From Gallionellales bacterium 39-52-133 (GTDB lineage Bacteria > Pseudomonadota > Gammaproteobacteria > Burkholderiales > Gallionellaceae), in NCBI GenBank assembly GCA_002278935.1, contig NCJL01000011.1, positions 1-41,560 on the forward strand: a DNA stretch of 41,560 nt. Direction: 5' to 3'. Below are positions 1 through 8,644 of the stretch, in pieces. How positions within the stretch are numbered: the first letter of the stretch is position 1; each line of letters begins with the position of its first letter. The notes under the pieces are model-generated. The model was not told the DNA's origin. It worked only from the letters and a program-made list of their open reading frames with translations, and searched no databases. A program made the position numbers and the translations under genes.

Positions 1-30
1 ATACCCACACTAATCGGTTGTTTTATTTGA

Positions 31-133
31 ATTTTAAAGAGCTTTCCCGCTTTCGCGGTTGCTGCCGTAGCAGCGAAGAGGTGCGCATTATACAGATCGA
101 TTTTACTTCGTCAATCTTTTTAAATTCTTTTTC
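31..133 (-). promoter_or_regulatory. rRNA operon promoter and boxA-like leader (transcribes out of the left edge)
   Basis: Read on the minus strand, TTGACG (109-114) and a perfect TATAAT (87-92) are separated by 16 bases. The -10 is followed by GCGCAC, a GC-rich discriminator typical of stringently controlled rRNA promoters. Upstream of the -35 (115-133) is an A/T tract resembling an UP element. Downstream come a GC hairpin region (44-80) and GCTCTTTAAA (34-43), which resembles the boxA antitermination site, followed by sequence like the start of a 16S leader. No rRNA is inside the window; an rRNA operon to the left is inferred. Confidence 0.75.
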
Positions 134-139
134 GTTGGG

Positions 140-213
<74 letters not shown>

Positions 214-447
214 TCAGCGAAGAACGGACTATAGCAAAGTAAACAACACCCGTCAAATACAATCCTGCATCGCATATGGAGCCGCCCGGATACCACCATT
301 AAACGTACTGATTTTAATAGTGTTTAACCAAGAATTTTTATACAAAATTATTTGCCGAGACTGATAGCACTAGTTATATTTGCTCGGGGAAGATTCGCGT
401 AAAATAAGCATTCACTAAAATACCTGCTAAAGAATAAGCCCTGCACT

Positions 448-723
448 ATGAACACAATCGATTGGCTAGGCAGTATCGCAGCCACACTGACTACCGCCTC
501 ATTTATTCCGCAAGCCTGGCGAGTGTGGCGCACAAGGCACACTAAAGATATATCACTTGGAATGTATACCCTATTTATACTTGGCGTTGTATTGTGGCTC
601 TTTTATGGCATTCTGCTTGGATCCTGGCCTATCATTATTGCAAATGACATTACGGCTTGCCTGGCTGGCACAGTACTCGCAATGAAGCTGCACTTTGACC
701 GAAACCAATTCAAACTCAAATAA
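448..723 (+). CDS. SemiSWEET-family small membrane protein (MtN3/PQ-loop)
   Basis: This 91-residue protein begins with an N-terminal helix containing the PQ-loop signature (TASFIPQAWRVWRT, about residues 17-30) and has two further hydrophobic helices (about 38-60 and 62-80). That is the single triple-helix-bundle layout of bacterial SemiSWEETs, which dimerise to form a sugar transport pore. The substrate cannot be read from sequence. Its TAA stop overlaps an ATG (723) that opens an eight-codon reading frame ending at 749, just ahead of the split ccoI, so it may be cotranscribed with the cbb3 assembly genes. No link to respiration is known for this family; the neighbourhood may be incidental. 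Confidence 0.85.
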   Translation: MNTIDWLGSIAATLTTASFIPQAWRVWRTRHTKDISLGMYTLFILGVVLWLFYGILLGSWPIIIANDITACLAGTVLAMKLHFDRNQFKLK

Positions 724-752
724 TGAAACTGGATTTACTCAATTTATGAGCA

Positions 753-1013
753 TTGAACAGCATTATGCTTAGAAGATTACATTCATTACTCAGATCATTA
801 CTAAAAGTGCTACTGACAACAGATACAAAAATCAGTTGCTATCATTGCGGAGAAAAATCAAGAAAGAGTCAAACTTTATATGTTTTTTTCAACGGTGCAA
901 CCCGGCCTGTTTGTTGCTATGGATGTGCTGCCATTTTAAAGACCGTCGAAGAACTCGGAATGCATGATGAATATCAAACCAGCAAAATAAATACACCCTA
1001 CAACGATGAATAA
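753..1013 (+). CDS. N-terminal zinc-finger-like domain of CcoI/FixI copper ATPase, as a separate ORF
   Basis: This 86-residue ORF carries CYHCG (about 30-34) and CCYGCAA (about 54-60), the paired-cysteine pattern of the ATPase-cat_bd metal-binding domain (PF12156). That domain normally forms the first ~80 residues of CcoI/FixI P-type ATPases. Here it ends at a TAA that overlaps the ATG of the main ATPase by eight bases (ATGAATAA, 1006-1013). Homology to the usual fused protein therefore continues across two frames. The start is uncertain: TTG 753, ATG 765 and an internal GTG are all possible and none has a clear ribosome binding site. It may be a genuine split gene translated by coupling, or a frameshift by mutation, sequencing error or programmed slippage. 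Confidence 0.75.
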   Translation: MNSIMLRRLHSLLRSLLKVLLTTDTKISCYHCGEKSRKSQTLYVFFNGATRPVCCYGCAAILKTVEELGMHDEYQTSKINTPYNDE

Positions 1014-3318
1014 CAAGCCCGATTCAATTAAAGATTTACAAGCCAAAGGGAGCGTTGATCAGGATATACCTTTGTCTCATGACCGCTTGTCAATAAGCGG
1101 AATGCACTGCTCTGCTTGCACACAGATTATTGAGTTTCGCCTGCAAAAGCTGGATGGGATTGCCAAATTTCAAATTAATAGCGCAACGCATCGCGCCGAC
1201 ATCAGCTGGAATCCCAAAAAAGTATCACTGGGAAAAATTATCGAATCAGTATCTTCACTGGGTTATGGCGCTCTGCCAGTCGGCTCATCCGGGGAACTCG
1301 TAGACCGGGAAAACAAAATGAGCGTCTGGCGCCTGTTTGTTGCCGGTTTTGCCATGATGCAAGTCATGATGTATGCCTTACCGGCTTATCTTGTACCGGT
1401 TCCTCAAATTGACGGCGACTTGACACCCGACATCGACCGTCTGCTTAAGCTTGCCAGTCTTGCACTAACCATTCCTGTAGTCGCATTTTCATCTTTGCCA
1501 TTTTTTCAATCCGCCCTTCGCGACATACGCAATCGCCATATAGGCATGGATGTCCCTGTATCAGTTGGGATTATTGTTACTTTTGTGGCAAGCATATGGG
1601 CCACCTTCAGCGGCGACCCGGTTTACTACGATTCGCTCATCATGTTTGTATTCTTGCTGCTGGCCGCGCGGCTCATACAAACGAGAGTGCACAGTAAAAG
1701 CACGGCAGCTTTGCGTGTACTAACAAAGCTGCTTCCCCTGCTCGCCGAAAAATTGCCAGACTACCCCTCAAGTATGAGGCAGCAGCAGATTAATGCTTCA
1801 CAGCTCGCCGAGGGAGATATTTTACTTATTCATCCAGGAGCCAAAATCCCGGTGGACGGTATTGTTATTTCCGGAGTAAGCGACTGTGATGAATCTTTAA
1901 TGACTGGCGAATCCCACGCAGTTTCAAAATCAGAAGGATCCTCCTTGATAGGTGGCTCAGTCAATCTGAACCGTCCCCTTGTGATGCGTGCCACCAAGGT
2001 CGGCAATGACACACAACTATCATCGTTGGTGCGGATGATGGAATCCGCCGCAAATGAAAAGCCACCCCTGGTAAAAATTGCCGATCGCTATGCCAGCTTG
2101 TTTTTATCCATCATCCTGCTACTGGCTATTATCTCGGGAATGGTATGGTGGTATATCGATGCGTCTCGCGCTATCTGGATCGCCGTGACGATTATGGTAA
2201 TCACCTGTCCTTGCGCCCTGTCACTGGCAACACCCGGCGTCATGTCTGCCACCATCGGCCAACTTGCAAAAAATGGCGTATTGATTGCTCGCGGCAGGGC
2301 GGTAGAATCATTGGCACAAGCTACTCATTTTGTCTTCGACAAGACAGGCACCCTTACACAAGGAAAACTCAAGCTGGTCAAACTAATGCTACTTAGAGAT
2401 GATCCAGCTTTAGATGAGCGCTCTATCCAGCAGATCACAGTAAATATGACTGCCGGCTCAATGCATCCCGTAGCCAAGGCACTATATGCGTCACTTCCTG
2501 CATCTGCGAATACAGGCACAGCGACCAACTACGAGGATGTAAATGAAATTCCCGGAAGAGGCATTGAAGCCATACACAAAGGCTTGCATTTTCGCCTTGG
2601 GAGCATTGATTTTGTACAGGAATTACATGGCAAAGCTCTCGAAATACCTGCAGAACTTTCCGGCACAACAATTTCAGCTCTGGGAGACACACGGGGATTT
2701 ATTGCACTTTTTGCGCTGGAAGACAGCTTGAGGAACGATGCAAAAGAACTGATCAAATCCCTGCAGCAACAAGGGAAGTCGGTATTGATACTCTCTGGTG
2801 ATCGCGCTGATGTTGTTGCCAGAACGGCAGCAGAACTTGGGATTAGCGGAGCTTCGGGGAACTTAAGTCCGGAAGCAAAATATGCCGCTGTAAAACAATT
2901 GCAGCAGCAAGGCGCCACCGTCGCCATGGTTGGAGACGGCATGAATGACGGGCCTGTACTATCCCTGGCTAACATCTCGATAGCAATGGGTCAGGGAGCA
3001 CCTATTTCGCAGGCACGAAGTGACATGGTTCTAATCTCAAATGATTTGAGGGATTTAGCTTATGCGTTCAAAATTACATCTAAATCGCTCTCATTAATTC
3101 GTCAAAACCTCGGCTGGGCAGTCCTTTACAATGCTATCGCCATTCCGGCTGCGATGGCAGGAATACTGGCACCATGGCACGCAGCAATTGGCATGTCCCT
3201 AAGCTCCATGATTGTCGTCTTGAATTCACTTCGTATTTATTCATTAAAAAATGAACACAGACTACCTGAAAATACAGCATCGGCCACTCTTTCCAACCAA
3301 TTAGTGGGTAACATATAA
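1006..3318 (+). CDS. ccoI: Copper-translocating P1B-type ATPase CcoI/FixI (cbb3 oxidase assembly)
   Basis: The 770-residue protein has an HMA domain with GMHCSAC (32-38), a run of transmembrane helices, the actuator TGES motif, the ion-binding CPC (401-403) in the membrane, the phosphorylation motif DKTGT (445-449), the SMHP motif of the nucleotide-binding domain and GDGMND (643-648). This is the P1B copper ATPase layout. CcoI proteins export copper from the cytoplasm to supply CuB of the cbb3 oxidase. The adjoining ccoS and the nearby ccoNOQPGH operon make ccoI a better assignment than a general copA. The N-terminal metal-binding domain sits in the preceding overlapping ORF. No ribosome binding site is visible before ATG 1006, so translation probably depends on the upstream frame. 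Confidence 0.93.
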   Translation: MNNKPDSIKDLQAKGSVDQDIPLSHDRLSISGMHCSACTQIIEFRLQKLDGIAKFQINSATHRADISWNPKKVSLGKIIESVSSLGYGALPVGSSGELVDRENKMSVWRLFVAGFAMMQVMMYALPAYLVPVPQIDGDLTPDIDRLLKLASLALTIPVVAFSSLPFFQSALRDIRNRHIGMDVPVSVGIIVTFVASIWATFSGDPVYYDSLIMFVFLLLAARLIQTRVHSKSTAALRVLTKLLPLLAEKLPDYPSSMRQQQINASQLAEGDILLIHPGAKIPVDGIVISGVSDCDESLMTGESHAVSKSEGSSLIGGSVNLNRPLVMRATKVGNDTQLSSLVRMMESAANEKPPLVKIADRYASLFLSIILLLAIISGMVWWYIDASRAIWIAVTIMVITCPCALSLATPGVMSATIGQLAKNGVLIARGRAVESLAQATHFVFDKTGTLTQGKLKLVKLMLLRDDPALDERSIQQITVNMTAGSMHPVAKALYASLPASANTGTATNYEDVNEIPGRGIEAIHKGLHFRLGSIDFVQELHGKALEIPAELSGTTISALGDTRGFIALFALEDSLRNDAKELIKSLQQQGKSVLILSGDRADVVARTAAELGISGASGNLSPEAKYAAVKQLQQQGATVAMVGDGMNDGPVLSLANISIAMGQGAPISQARSDMVLISNDLRDLAYAFKITSKSLSLIRQNLGWAVLYNAIAIPAAMAGILAPWHAAIGMSLSSMIVVLNSLRIYSLKNEHRLPENTASATLSNQLVGNI

Positions 3319-3353
3319 AAAATGCATTTTTTTCAATCAAAGCGGAAAACCAT

Positions 3354-3542
3354 ATGGAAATTCTATATTTACTGGTTCCAATAAGTGTTTTGCTGGCCTT
3401 TGCATTTGGTCTTGTATTTTGGTGGGCACTAAACCATCGGCAGTTTGACGCCCTTGATGAAGCCGCATCGAGAATCCTGGAAGACCCTGATAAACCTGCC
3501 GACCCAACAACTGCAAACCAACCCTCTGCGCATGCCAAATAA
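3354..3542 (+). CDS. ccoS: cbb3 oxidase assembly/maturation protein CcoS
   Basis: This 62-residue protein has one N-terminal membrane helix (about 3-25, ending FGLVFWWA) followed by a short polar tail with QFDALDEAASRILED. This matches CcoS, which is usually 45-70 residues and encoded right after ccoI. CcoS is needed for incorporating cofactors into the cbb3 catalytic subunit; its exact chemistry is unknown. It starts 35 bases after ccoI and its 3' end overlaps the proposed start of rlmF by 11 bases. Confidence 0.9.
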   Translation: MEILYLLVPISVLLAFAFGLVFWWALNHRQFDALDEAASRILEDPDKPADPTTANQPSAHAK

Positions 3543-4557
3543 TCAACAGGCCAATATCATTAAGCCAACCGCAGGCACCCCGGAAAAAATGGGGTTGCAT
3601 TACAGAAGCAAACATAAAGTGAACTATGATTTCAACCAGCTCACCCAGGCTTGTCCGGATCTGGCACAACATACTTTACTTAACCAGTTTGGAACACAAA
3701 CCATAGACTTCTCTAACCCCGTAGCAGTCAAATTGCTTAACCGGGCTATCTTGAAATATTTTTACGGAATACAGGCTTGGGACATTCCAGAAAATTATCT
3801 GTGCCCACCCATCCCTGGTCGCGCAGACTATATCCACCATGCGGCCGACTTGCTTGGCTCAACTAACAATGGATTTATACCTCAAGGAGCTTCAGTACAC
3901 ATACTTGATATCGGTGTAGGAGCAAACTGTGTATATCCGATTATCGGACACAGTGAATATGGCTGGAGCTTCCTCGGCGTCGACACCGATCCCGTCGCAA
4001 TCAGCTCAGCAATCAAAATCATCCGGGCCAATAACTCCCTGACAAATACCGTTCAACTCAATACCCAGATAACTGCAGCCAATATTTTCATTGGCATTCT
4101 GGGAGGAGACAGAAAATTCGACCTCTCTATTTGCAACCCGCCATTTCATAGCTCCATAGCTGCAGCCCATGAAGGTACAGAGCGCAAATGGAAAGGCCTG
4201 GGGAAAAGACCGGCTACCAAACTCCCGCTGCTTAATTTTGGCGGTCAAGCAGGAGAGCTCTGGTGCCCTGGTGGAGAAGCAGAGTTTATTGGAAGAATGA
4301 TTAAAGAAAGCGCCATGTTCCCGCATCACTGCTTGTGGTACTCCACGCTTGTCTCGAAAGAATCAAATCTCGCCAAAATTCATCTCGCGTTAAAAAAAAC
4401 ACACGTGGCAGACAGCAGAACAATTGAAATGAAACAAGGGCAGAAAAAAAGTCGCATCGTAGCCTGGACTTTTCTGAATGCGATGCAGCGACAAAACTGG
4501 TGTAACAGTCGGTTTAATCAGACTCAAGAATCTCCGCTTCCAGTATCAAAGAATTAA
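3532..4557 (+). CDS. rlmF: 23S rRNA (adenine-N6)-methyltransferase RlmF
   Basis: The 341-residue SAM-dependent methyltransferase contains a glycine-containing SAM-binding stretch (ILDIGVGANCVYPI) and the N6-adenine catalytic motif NPPF (202-205). The N-terminal LHYRSKHKVNYDFNQL and later sections match RlmF/YbiN, which methylates A1618 of 23S rRNA. I chose ATG 3532 because the RlmF homology begins soon after it and an upstream start (3445) would lie entirely within ccoS. The gene overlaps ccoS by 11 bases at its start and the convergent fnr by 44 bases at its end, so it appears to be the last gene of the ccoI-ccoS transcript. Confidence 0.9.
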   Translation: MPNNQQANIIKPTAGTPEKMGLHYRSKHKVNYDFNQLTQACPDLAQHTLLNQFGTQTIDFSNPVAVKLLNRAILKYFYGIQAWDIPENYLCPPIPGRADYIHHAADLLGSTNNGFIPQGASVHILDIGVGANCVYPIIGHSEYGWSFLGVDTDPVAISSAIKIIRANNSLTNTVQLNTQITAANIFIGILGGDRKFDLSICNPPFHSSIAAAHEGTERKWKGLGKRPATKLPLLNFGGQAGELWCPGGEAEFIGRMIKESAMFPHHCLWYSTLVSKESNLAKIHLALKKTHVADSRTIEMKQGQKKSRIVAWTFLNAMQRQNWCNSRFNQTQESPLPVSKN

Positions 4558-5230
4558 TCTGATAGAACCGGCCCCCGGCATCCAGTGAAGCTATCTTACC
4601 TTCGCGCTGAAACGCATTAATTGTACGGCTGGCTGTCTCCATGGTCATACAAAGCATGGAGCCTATATCTTCGCGCGAAAAAAGCGTTGATATTTCAGGC
4701 TGCGCCGGATTGCGCATTTTTAACAGCAATCTGGCCAAGCGTGCACGAGCTGTTCCAGATGTTAATTCTGCCATCCACTCATCGGCTTCAATCAGGGTGT
4801 TATGCCACCTTTCCAGCAACTTCCTGTGCAAACGCGGAGACTCAATATCAAGCTGCTGTATCACCGATACAGGAATACGGCACGCCATAACCGGATCAAG
4901 CGCAACCGCCTCATATTCATAATGACCTGAAACGACCGCCTCTAGCCCACCGACATCACCCGGACGCAAAATACGCATGATTCTCTGATCACCGTTTTGC
5001 CTCAGGCGATTCAGCTTTACCATGCCCTGCCTGATACTAAAAATATAGCCTCCTTCCGCGCCCTGTCGAAACAATACAGATCCAGATGGAAATTTAATAT
5101 CTTCAATCGATAAATTAATATGGCTAAATTCATCGTCGGTCATACCCGAGCACAGCGAGCCCTCACGTATGCCACAAGCATGACAACGCGCAAGATCAAG
5201 AAAGTTGGAGCGTATATCAGCGATTTTCAT
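4514..5230 (-). CDS. fnr: FNR-family oxygen-sensing transcription regulator (FnrL-like)
   Basis: This 238-residue CRP/FNR-family protein has three N-terminal cysteines (C16, C19, C27) and a central one (C117), the four ligands expected for an oxygen-labile [4Fe-4S] cluster. The CX2CX7C spacing resembles the FnrL/FnrN type rather than the CX2CX5C of E. coli FNR. A cyclic-nucleotide-binding-like fold is followed by a C-terminal helix-turn-helix. The recognition helix reads METASRTINAFQ and keeps the E-SR residues that read TTGAT half-sites. It is divergent from ccoN, with a perfect FNR box between them, so it very likely activates the oxidase operon in low oxygen and may regulate itself. Its 3' end overlaps convergent rlmF. 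Confidence 0.93.
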   Translation of the reverse strand: MKIADIRSNFLDLARCHACGIREGSLCSGMTDDEFSHINLSIEDIKFPSGSVLFRQGAEGGYIFSIRQGMVKLNRLRQNGDQRIMRILRPGDVGGLEAVVSGHYEYEAVALDPVMACRIPVSVIQQLDIESPRLHRKLLERWHNTLIEADEWMAELTSGTARARLARLLLKMRNPAQPEISTLFSREDIGSMLCMTMETASRTINAFQREGKIASLDAGGRFYQINSLILEAEILESD

Positions 5231-5327
5231 GGGAAGTTAACGGCTTATGTATTTTTTGGCATTAAATTAAATAATTTTATAATTTGTTTAATTTTTAACT
5301 CTTTTTAATTTTAACATATGCATAATA

Positions 5328-5371
5328 TTGATATAGATCAATTCATCAATTAAGAATTGGTTTATTATAAT
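5328..5371 (+). promoter_or_regulatory. FNR box and -10 element of the ccoNOQPGH promoter
   Basis: TTGAT-ATAG-ATCAA (5328-5341) is a perfect match to the FNR consensus. A perfect TATAAT lies at 5366-5371. Together they put the box centre about 42-43 bases before the expected transcription start near 5378, the class II activation geometry. ccoN begins at 5401. The surrounding 150 bases are very AT-rich and also form the upstream region of the divergent fnr gene, so the same box could autoregulate fnr. Confidence 0.88.
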
Positions 5372-5400
5372 TTCATAATATTAATAACCGGGCTAATTTT

Positions 5401-6852
5401 ATGAGTGACTCTGTGGAAAATACTTACAACTATCGTGTGGTTCGTCAGTTTTCAATTATGGCGATTGTATGGGGCGTTATCGGTATGCTTGTGGGCGTCG
5501 TGATCGCCGCACAACTGATATGGCCGGAACTTGATTTTGGCTTGCAGTGGCTGAGCTACGGCAGATTAAGACCTCTTCATACAAACGCTGTTATTTTTGC
5601 ATTTGGAGGGAGCGCTTTAATCGGCGCCTCCTATTTTGTCGTACAGCGCACATCCAATGTTCGACTGTTCTGCGACAAACTCGCCGCCTTCACCTTCTGG
5701 GGATATCAGGCAGTCATCGTATTGGCTGTCATTACCCTGCCGCTGGGCATAACACGCGGCAAGGAATATGCAGAACTTGAGTGGCCGATTGCCCTCCTCC
5801 TCGCTGTTGTCTGGATCGCATATGCCGTAGTCTTTTTTGGCACACTCGCAAAGCGCAAGGTTGAACATATATATGTAGCCAACTGGTTCTTCGGTGCTTT
5901 CATTGTGGCCGTTGCAATGTTACATGTGGTCAATGCAGCAGTCCTGCCCGTCACATTAACAAAATCCTACTCGGCCTATGCGGGCGTTCAGGATGCGATG
6001 GTGCAATGGTGGTATGGCCATAACGCAGTCGGCTTCTTCCTGACTGCAGGTTTTCTGGGAATGATGTACTACTTTATTCCCAAGCAGATTAACCGACCGA
6101 TCTACTCTTACCGTCTTTCCATTGTTCACTTCTGGGCAATTGTCTTTACCTATATGTGGGCGGGCCCTCACCATCTGCTTTACACCAGCCTGCCTGACTG
6201 GGCGCAATCGGTGGGCATGGTATTCTCACTGATACTGCTGGCACCATCCTGGGGCGGCATGATCAACGGCATCATGACATTGTCCGGCGCATGGAGCACT
6301 TTGCGTTCAGATCCCATCCTGCGCTTCCTGATCGTCTCGCTGTCTTTCTATGGCATGTCGACATTCGAAGGCCCGATGATGTCCATCAAGACAGTCAATG
6401 CACTTTCCCACTATACCGACTGGAATATCGCACATGTCCACTCCGGCGCGTTGGGCTGGGTTGGCTTCATTACGATAGGAAGTCTGTACTACCTTCTGCC
6501 CCGCCTGTTTGGCCGCACAGAGATGTATAGCAAGAAACTGATTGAAGTGCATTTCTGGATAGCAACCATAGGCGTAGTTCTTTATATCGCCTCCATGTGG
6601 ATTGCGGGCGTGATGCAGGGCTTGATGTGGCGCGCGGTTAACGTGGATGGAACGCTGACTTACACCTTTATCGAATCAGTGAAAGCGACCTTCCCCTACT
6701 ACGTCATTCGTCTGGTGGGAGGCACTCTCTACCTGGCAGGAATGGTCGTGATGGCTTATAACGTGGCGAAGACAATTGCATCTGGAAAAGCAGAGGTTGC
6801 CCCCATTCCAGCCCTGTCTCCCGCCAGCGCGCATGCAGCCGCTCACGCTTGA
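5401..6852 (+). CDS. ccoN: cbb3-type cytochrome c oxidase subunit I (CcoN)
   Basis: CcoN is the 12-helix catalytic subunit that reduces oxygen to water at a heme b3-CuB centre and pumps protons. The 483-residue product has every key residue at the positions known from the Pseudomonas stutzeri enzyme: H60 and H347 as candidate low-spin heme ligands, H345 for heme b3, H207, H257 and H258 for CuB, and Y251 in YMWAGPHH as the cross-linked tyrosine. It is the first gene of ccoNOQPGH, 60 bases downstream of the FNR box. Shine-Dalgarno complementarity just before the ATG is weak. Confidence 0.98.
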   Translation: MSDSVENTYNYRVVRQFSIMAIVWGVIGMLVGVVIAAQLIWPELDFGLQWLSYGRLRPLHTNAVIFAFGGSALIGASYFVVQRTSNVRLFCDKLAAFTFWGYQAVIVLAVITLPLGITRGKEYAELEWPIALLLAVVWIAYAVVFFGTLAKRKVEHIYVANWFFGAFIVAVAMLHVVNAAVLPVTLTKSYSAYAGVQDAMVQWWYGHNAVGFFLTAGFLGMMYYFIPKQINRPIYSYRLSIVHFWAIVFTYMWAGPHHLLYTSLPDWAQSVGMVFSLILLAPSWGGMINGIMTLSGAWSTLRSDPILRFLIVSLSFYGMSTFEGPMMSIKTVNALSHYTDWNIAHVHSGALGWVGFITIGSLYYLLPRLFGRTEMYSKKLIEVHFWIATIGVVLYIASMWIAGVMQGLMWRAVNVDGTLTYTFIESVKATFPYYVIRLVGGTLYLAGMVVMAYNVAKTIASGKAEVAPIPALSPASAHAAAHA

Positions 6853-6881
6853 ACCAACTGAATGCTATTAGGAGAAAATGA

Positions 6882-7499
6882 ATGAGTAAATTTAGCCATG
6901 AACTGATAGAAAAGAATGTTGGCTTGCTATTGGTTTTAACAATATTGGTTGCCAGCGTTGGCGGAATTGTGGAAATCGTGCCGCTGTTCTTCCAGAAATC
7001 AACGACCCAACCCGTTGCCGGCCTGAAACCTTACACGGCCCTGCAACTGGCCGGACGTGATATCTATATACGTGAAGGCTGCTATGGTTGCCATTCGCAA
7101 ATGATCCGCCCATTCAGGGCGGAGACCGAGCGTTATGGCCACTATTCAGTTGCCGGCGAAGCGGTTTACGACCGCCCCTTCCAGTTTGGCAGCAAACGTA
7201 CCGGCCCTGATCTGGCGCGTGTAGGCGGCCGCTATAGTGATGAATGGCAGCGCGCACACCTGGAAAACCCGCGTGACCTGGTGCCAGAATCAAACATGCC
7301 GGCATATCCATGGCTATCACGCACCATGCTGAATCCAAAGGATATAGAACCCAAAATGCGAGTATTGCGCACACTGGGCGCACCCTATTCGGATGAGGAT
7401 CTGGCAGGCGCAGCCGATGAACTGAAAGACAAAACCGAAATGGATGCAACTGTCGCCTACCTGCAAGTTCTTGGCACCGCGATCAAATTCAAAAACTGA
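6882..7499 (+). CDS. ccoO: cbb3-type cytochrome c oxidase subunit II (CcoO)
   Basis: CcoO is the membrane-anchored monoheme cytochrome c that passes electrons to CcoN. The 205-residue protein has one N-terminal membrane helix (about 13-36), the heme-binding CYGCH (67-71) and a candidate axial methionine in ESNMPAYPW (M139). A good ribosome binding site (AGGAG) precedes ATG 6882. The gene begins 29 bases after ccoN. Confidence 0.97.
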   Translation: MSKFSHELIEKNVGLLLVLTILVASVGGIVEIVPLFFQKSTTQPVAGLKPYTALQLAGRDIYIREGCYGCHSQMIRPFRAETERYGHYSVAGEAVYDRPFQFGSKRTGPDLARVGGRYSDEWQRAHLENPRDLVPESNMPAYPWLSRTMLNPKDIEPKMRVLRTLGAPYSDEDLAGAADELKDKTEMDATVAYLQVLGTAIKFKN

Positions 7500-7513
7500 A
7501 CAGTGGAGGGAAT

Positions 7514-7687
7514 ATGGATTTCAGCACATTGAACAGCATTATTACAGTGATCAGCCTGTTAGTATTTCTGGGCATACTGTACTGGGCGTATGCCAGGCAA
7601 AACAAAGAAAGATTTGAAGCGATTGGACAATCGCTATTGGAAATCGACACCGATCGCAACATTGATCCAACAAGGACAGGGAAATAA
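7514..7687 (+). CDS. ccoQ: cbb3 oxidase subunit CcoQ
   Basis: A 57-codon ORF lies between ccoO and ccoP, with GGAGGG just upstream of ATG 7514. The product has one membrane helix (about residues 8-26, ending in ILYWAYA) and a polar tail, ending in RTGK. Size, topology and position match CcoQ (FixQ), a non-catalytic subunit that stabilises the complex. The stop at 7685-7687 is two bases before the ccoP start. Confidence 0.9.
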   Translation: MDFSTLNSIITVISLLVFLGILYWAYARQNKERFEAIGQSLLEIDTDRNIDPTRTGK

Positions 7688-7689
7688 TC

Positions 7690-8640
7690 ATGGCAGACTT
7701 TACAAATGGATGGCTGGGCATTCTGCTTGGACTGGTAATAGCGATCAGCATTTTCGGATGTGGCATTTTGCTCTGGTCACAGTCAAAAATGAAAGTCAAG
7801 GTAGGTGCCGATGGCAAACCCCTGCCGGTTGAAACAACCGGCCATGTTTGGGATGGCGATTTGCGCGAAAACAACAATCCGCTACCCGGCTGGTGGATGA
7901 AACTTTTCTATGGCACCATTATTTTTTCCGTAGCCTATTTGCTTCTGTATGGTGGCTTCGGCAGTTATAACGGCCTGCTGGGCTGGTCGCAGGAGAGTGA
8001 ATACAAGGCCGAGCTTCAGGCTGGCAACGAACAATATGGTCCACTGTTTCAAAAATACATGGCCATGGACATCCAAACTGTTGCCAAAGACGCGCAGGCA
8101 ATGGAAATTGGCGAACGCCTGTTCCTCAACACTTGTGCCCAATGTCACGGTTCCGATGCGCAAGGTGTAAAAGGCTATCCCAACCTGACAGATACAGACT
8201 GGCTCTACGGCGGCGACCCACAAACCATTATGACCACATTGCAGGAAGGTCGTAGCGGCTTTATGCCCCCTATGGCCGATGCAGTGGGTAGTGCCGATGA
8301 CGTGCTGAATCTCTCACACTATGTACTGAGTCTGTCAGATACGGCTCACGACGCAGGCAAAGCGCAACTTGGCAAAGCCAAGTTTGGAGCTTGCAGTTCA
8401 TGCCACGGTGAAGACGGTAAAGGTATGCAAGCCATGGGCGCACCCAATCTGGCTGACAAAATCTGGCTATACGGCGGCAATGTTGAATCCATCATTGAGG
8501 GCGTCAACAAAGGCCGCAAGAACCTGATGCCGGCATACAAGGGAATTATCGATGACGACAAGCTGCATATTCTGGCTGCTTATGTATGGAGCCTTTCCAA
8601 CAGCCCTGCAAATAGCGCACAGACCACTACCAAGCAATGA
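7690..8640 (+). CDS. ccoP: cbb3-type cytochrome c oxidase subunit III (CcoP), diheme
   Basis: The 316-residue diheme cytochrome c is the electron entry subunit of the oxidase. It has two N-terminal hydrophobic helices (about 8-30 and 70-90, with NPLPGWWM between) and two heme-binding motifs, CAQCH (149-153) and CSSCH (235-239). Each is followed by a plausible methionine ligand (GFMPPM and NLMPAY). The length and two-helix N-terminus are standard for the long CcoP form. It is packed directly after ccoQ. Confidence 0.97.
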   Translation: MADFTNGWLGILLGLVIAISIFGCGILLWSQSKMKVKVGADGKPLPVETTGHVWDGDLRENNNPLPGWWMKLFYGTIIFSVAYLLLYGGFGSYNGLLGWSQESEYKAELQAGNEQYGPLFQKYMAMDIQTVAKDAQAMEIGERLFLNTCAQCHGSDAQGVKGYPNLTDTDWLYGGDPQTIMTTLQEGRSGFMPPMADAVGSADDVLNLSHYVLSLSDTAHDAGKAQLGKAKFGACSSCHGEDGKGMQAMGAPNLADKIWLYGGNVESIIEGVNKGRKNLMPAYKGIIDDDKLHILAAYVWSLSNSPANSAQTTTKQ

Positions 8641-8644
8641 CTAG

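Noticed and set aside
751..7542. Identical 16-mer CATTGAACAGCATTAT at 751-766 and 7527-7542 (start of ccoQ), in the same reading frame
   Set aside because: One 16-base match is not surprising in a window this size, and the flanks show only loose similarity; no duplication of ccoQ is visible.
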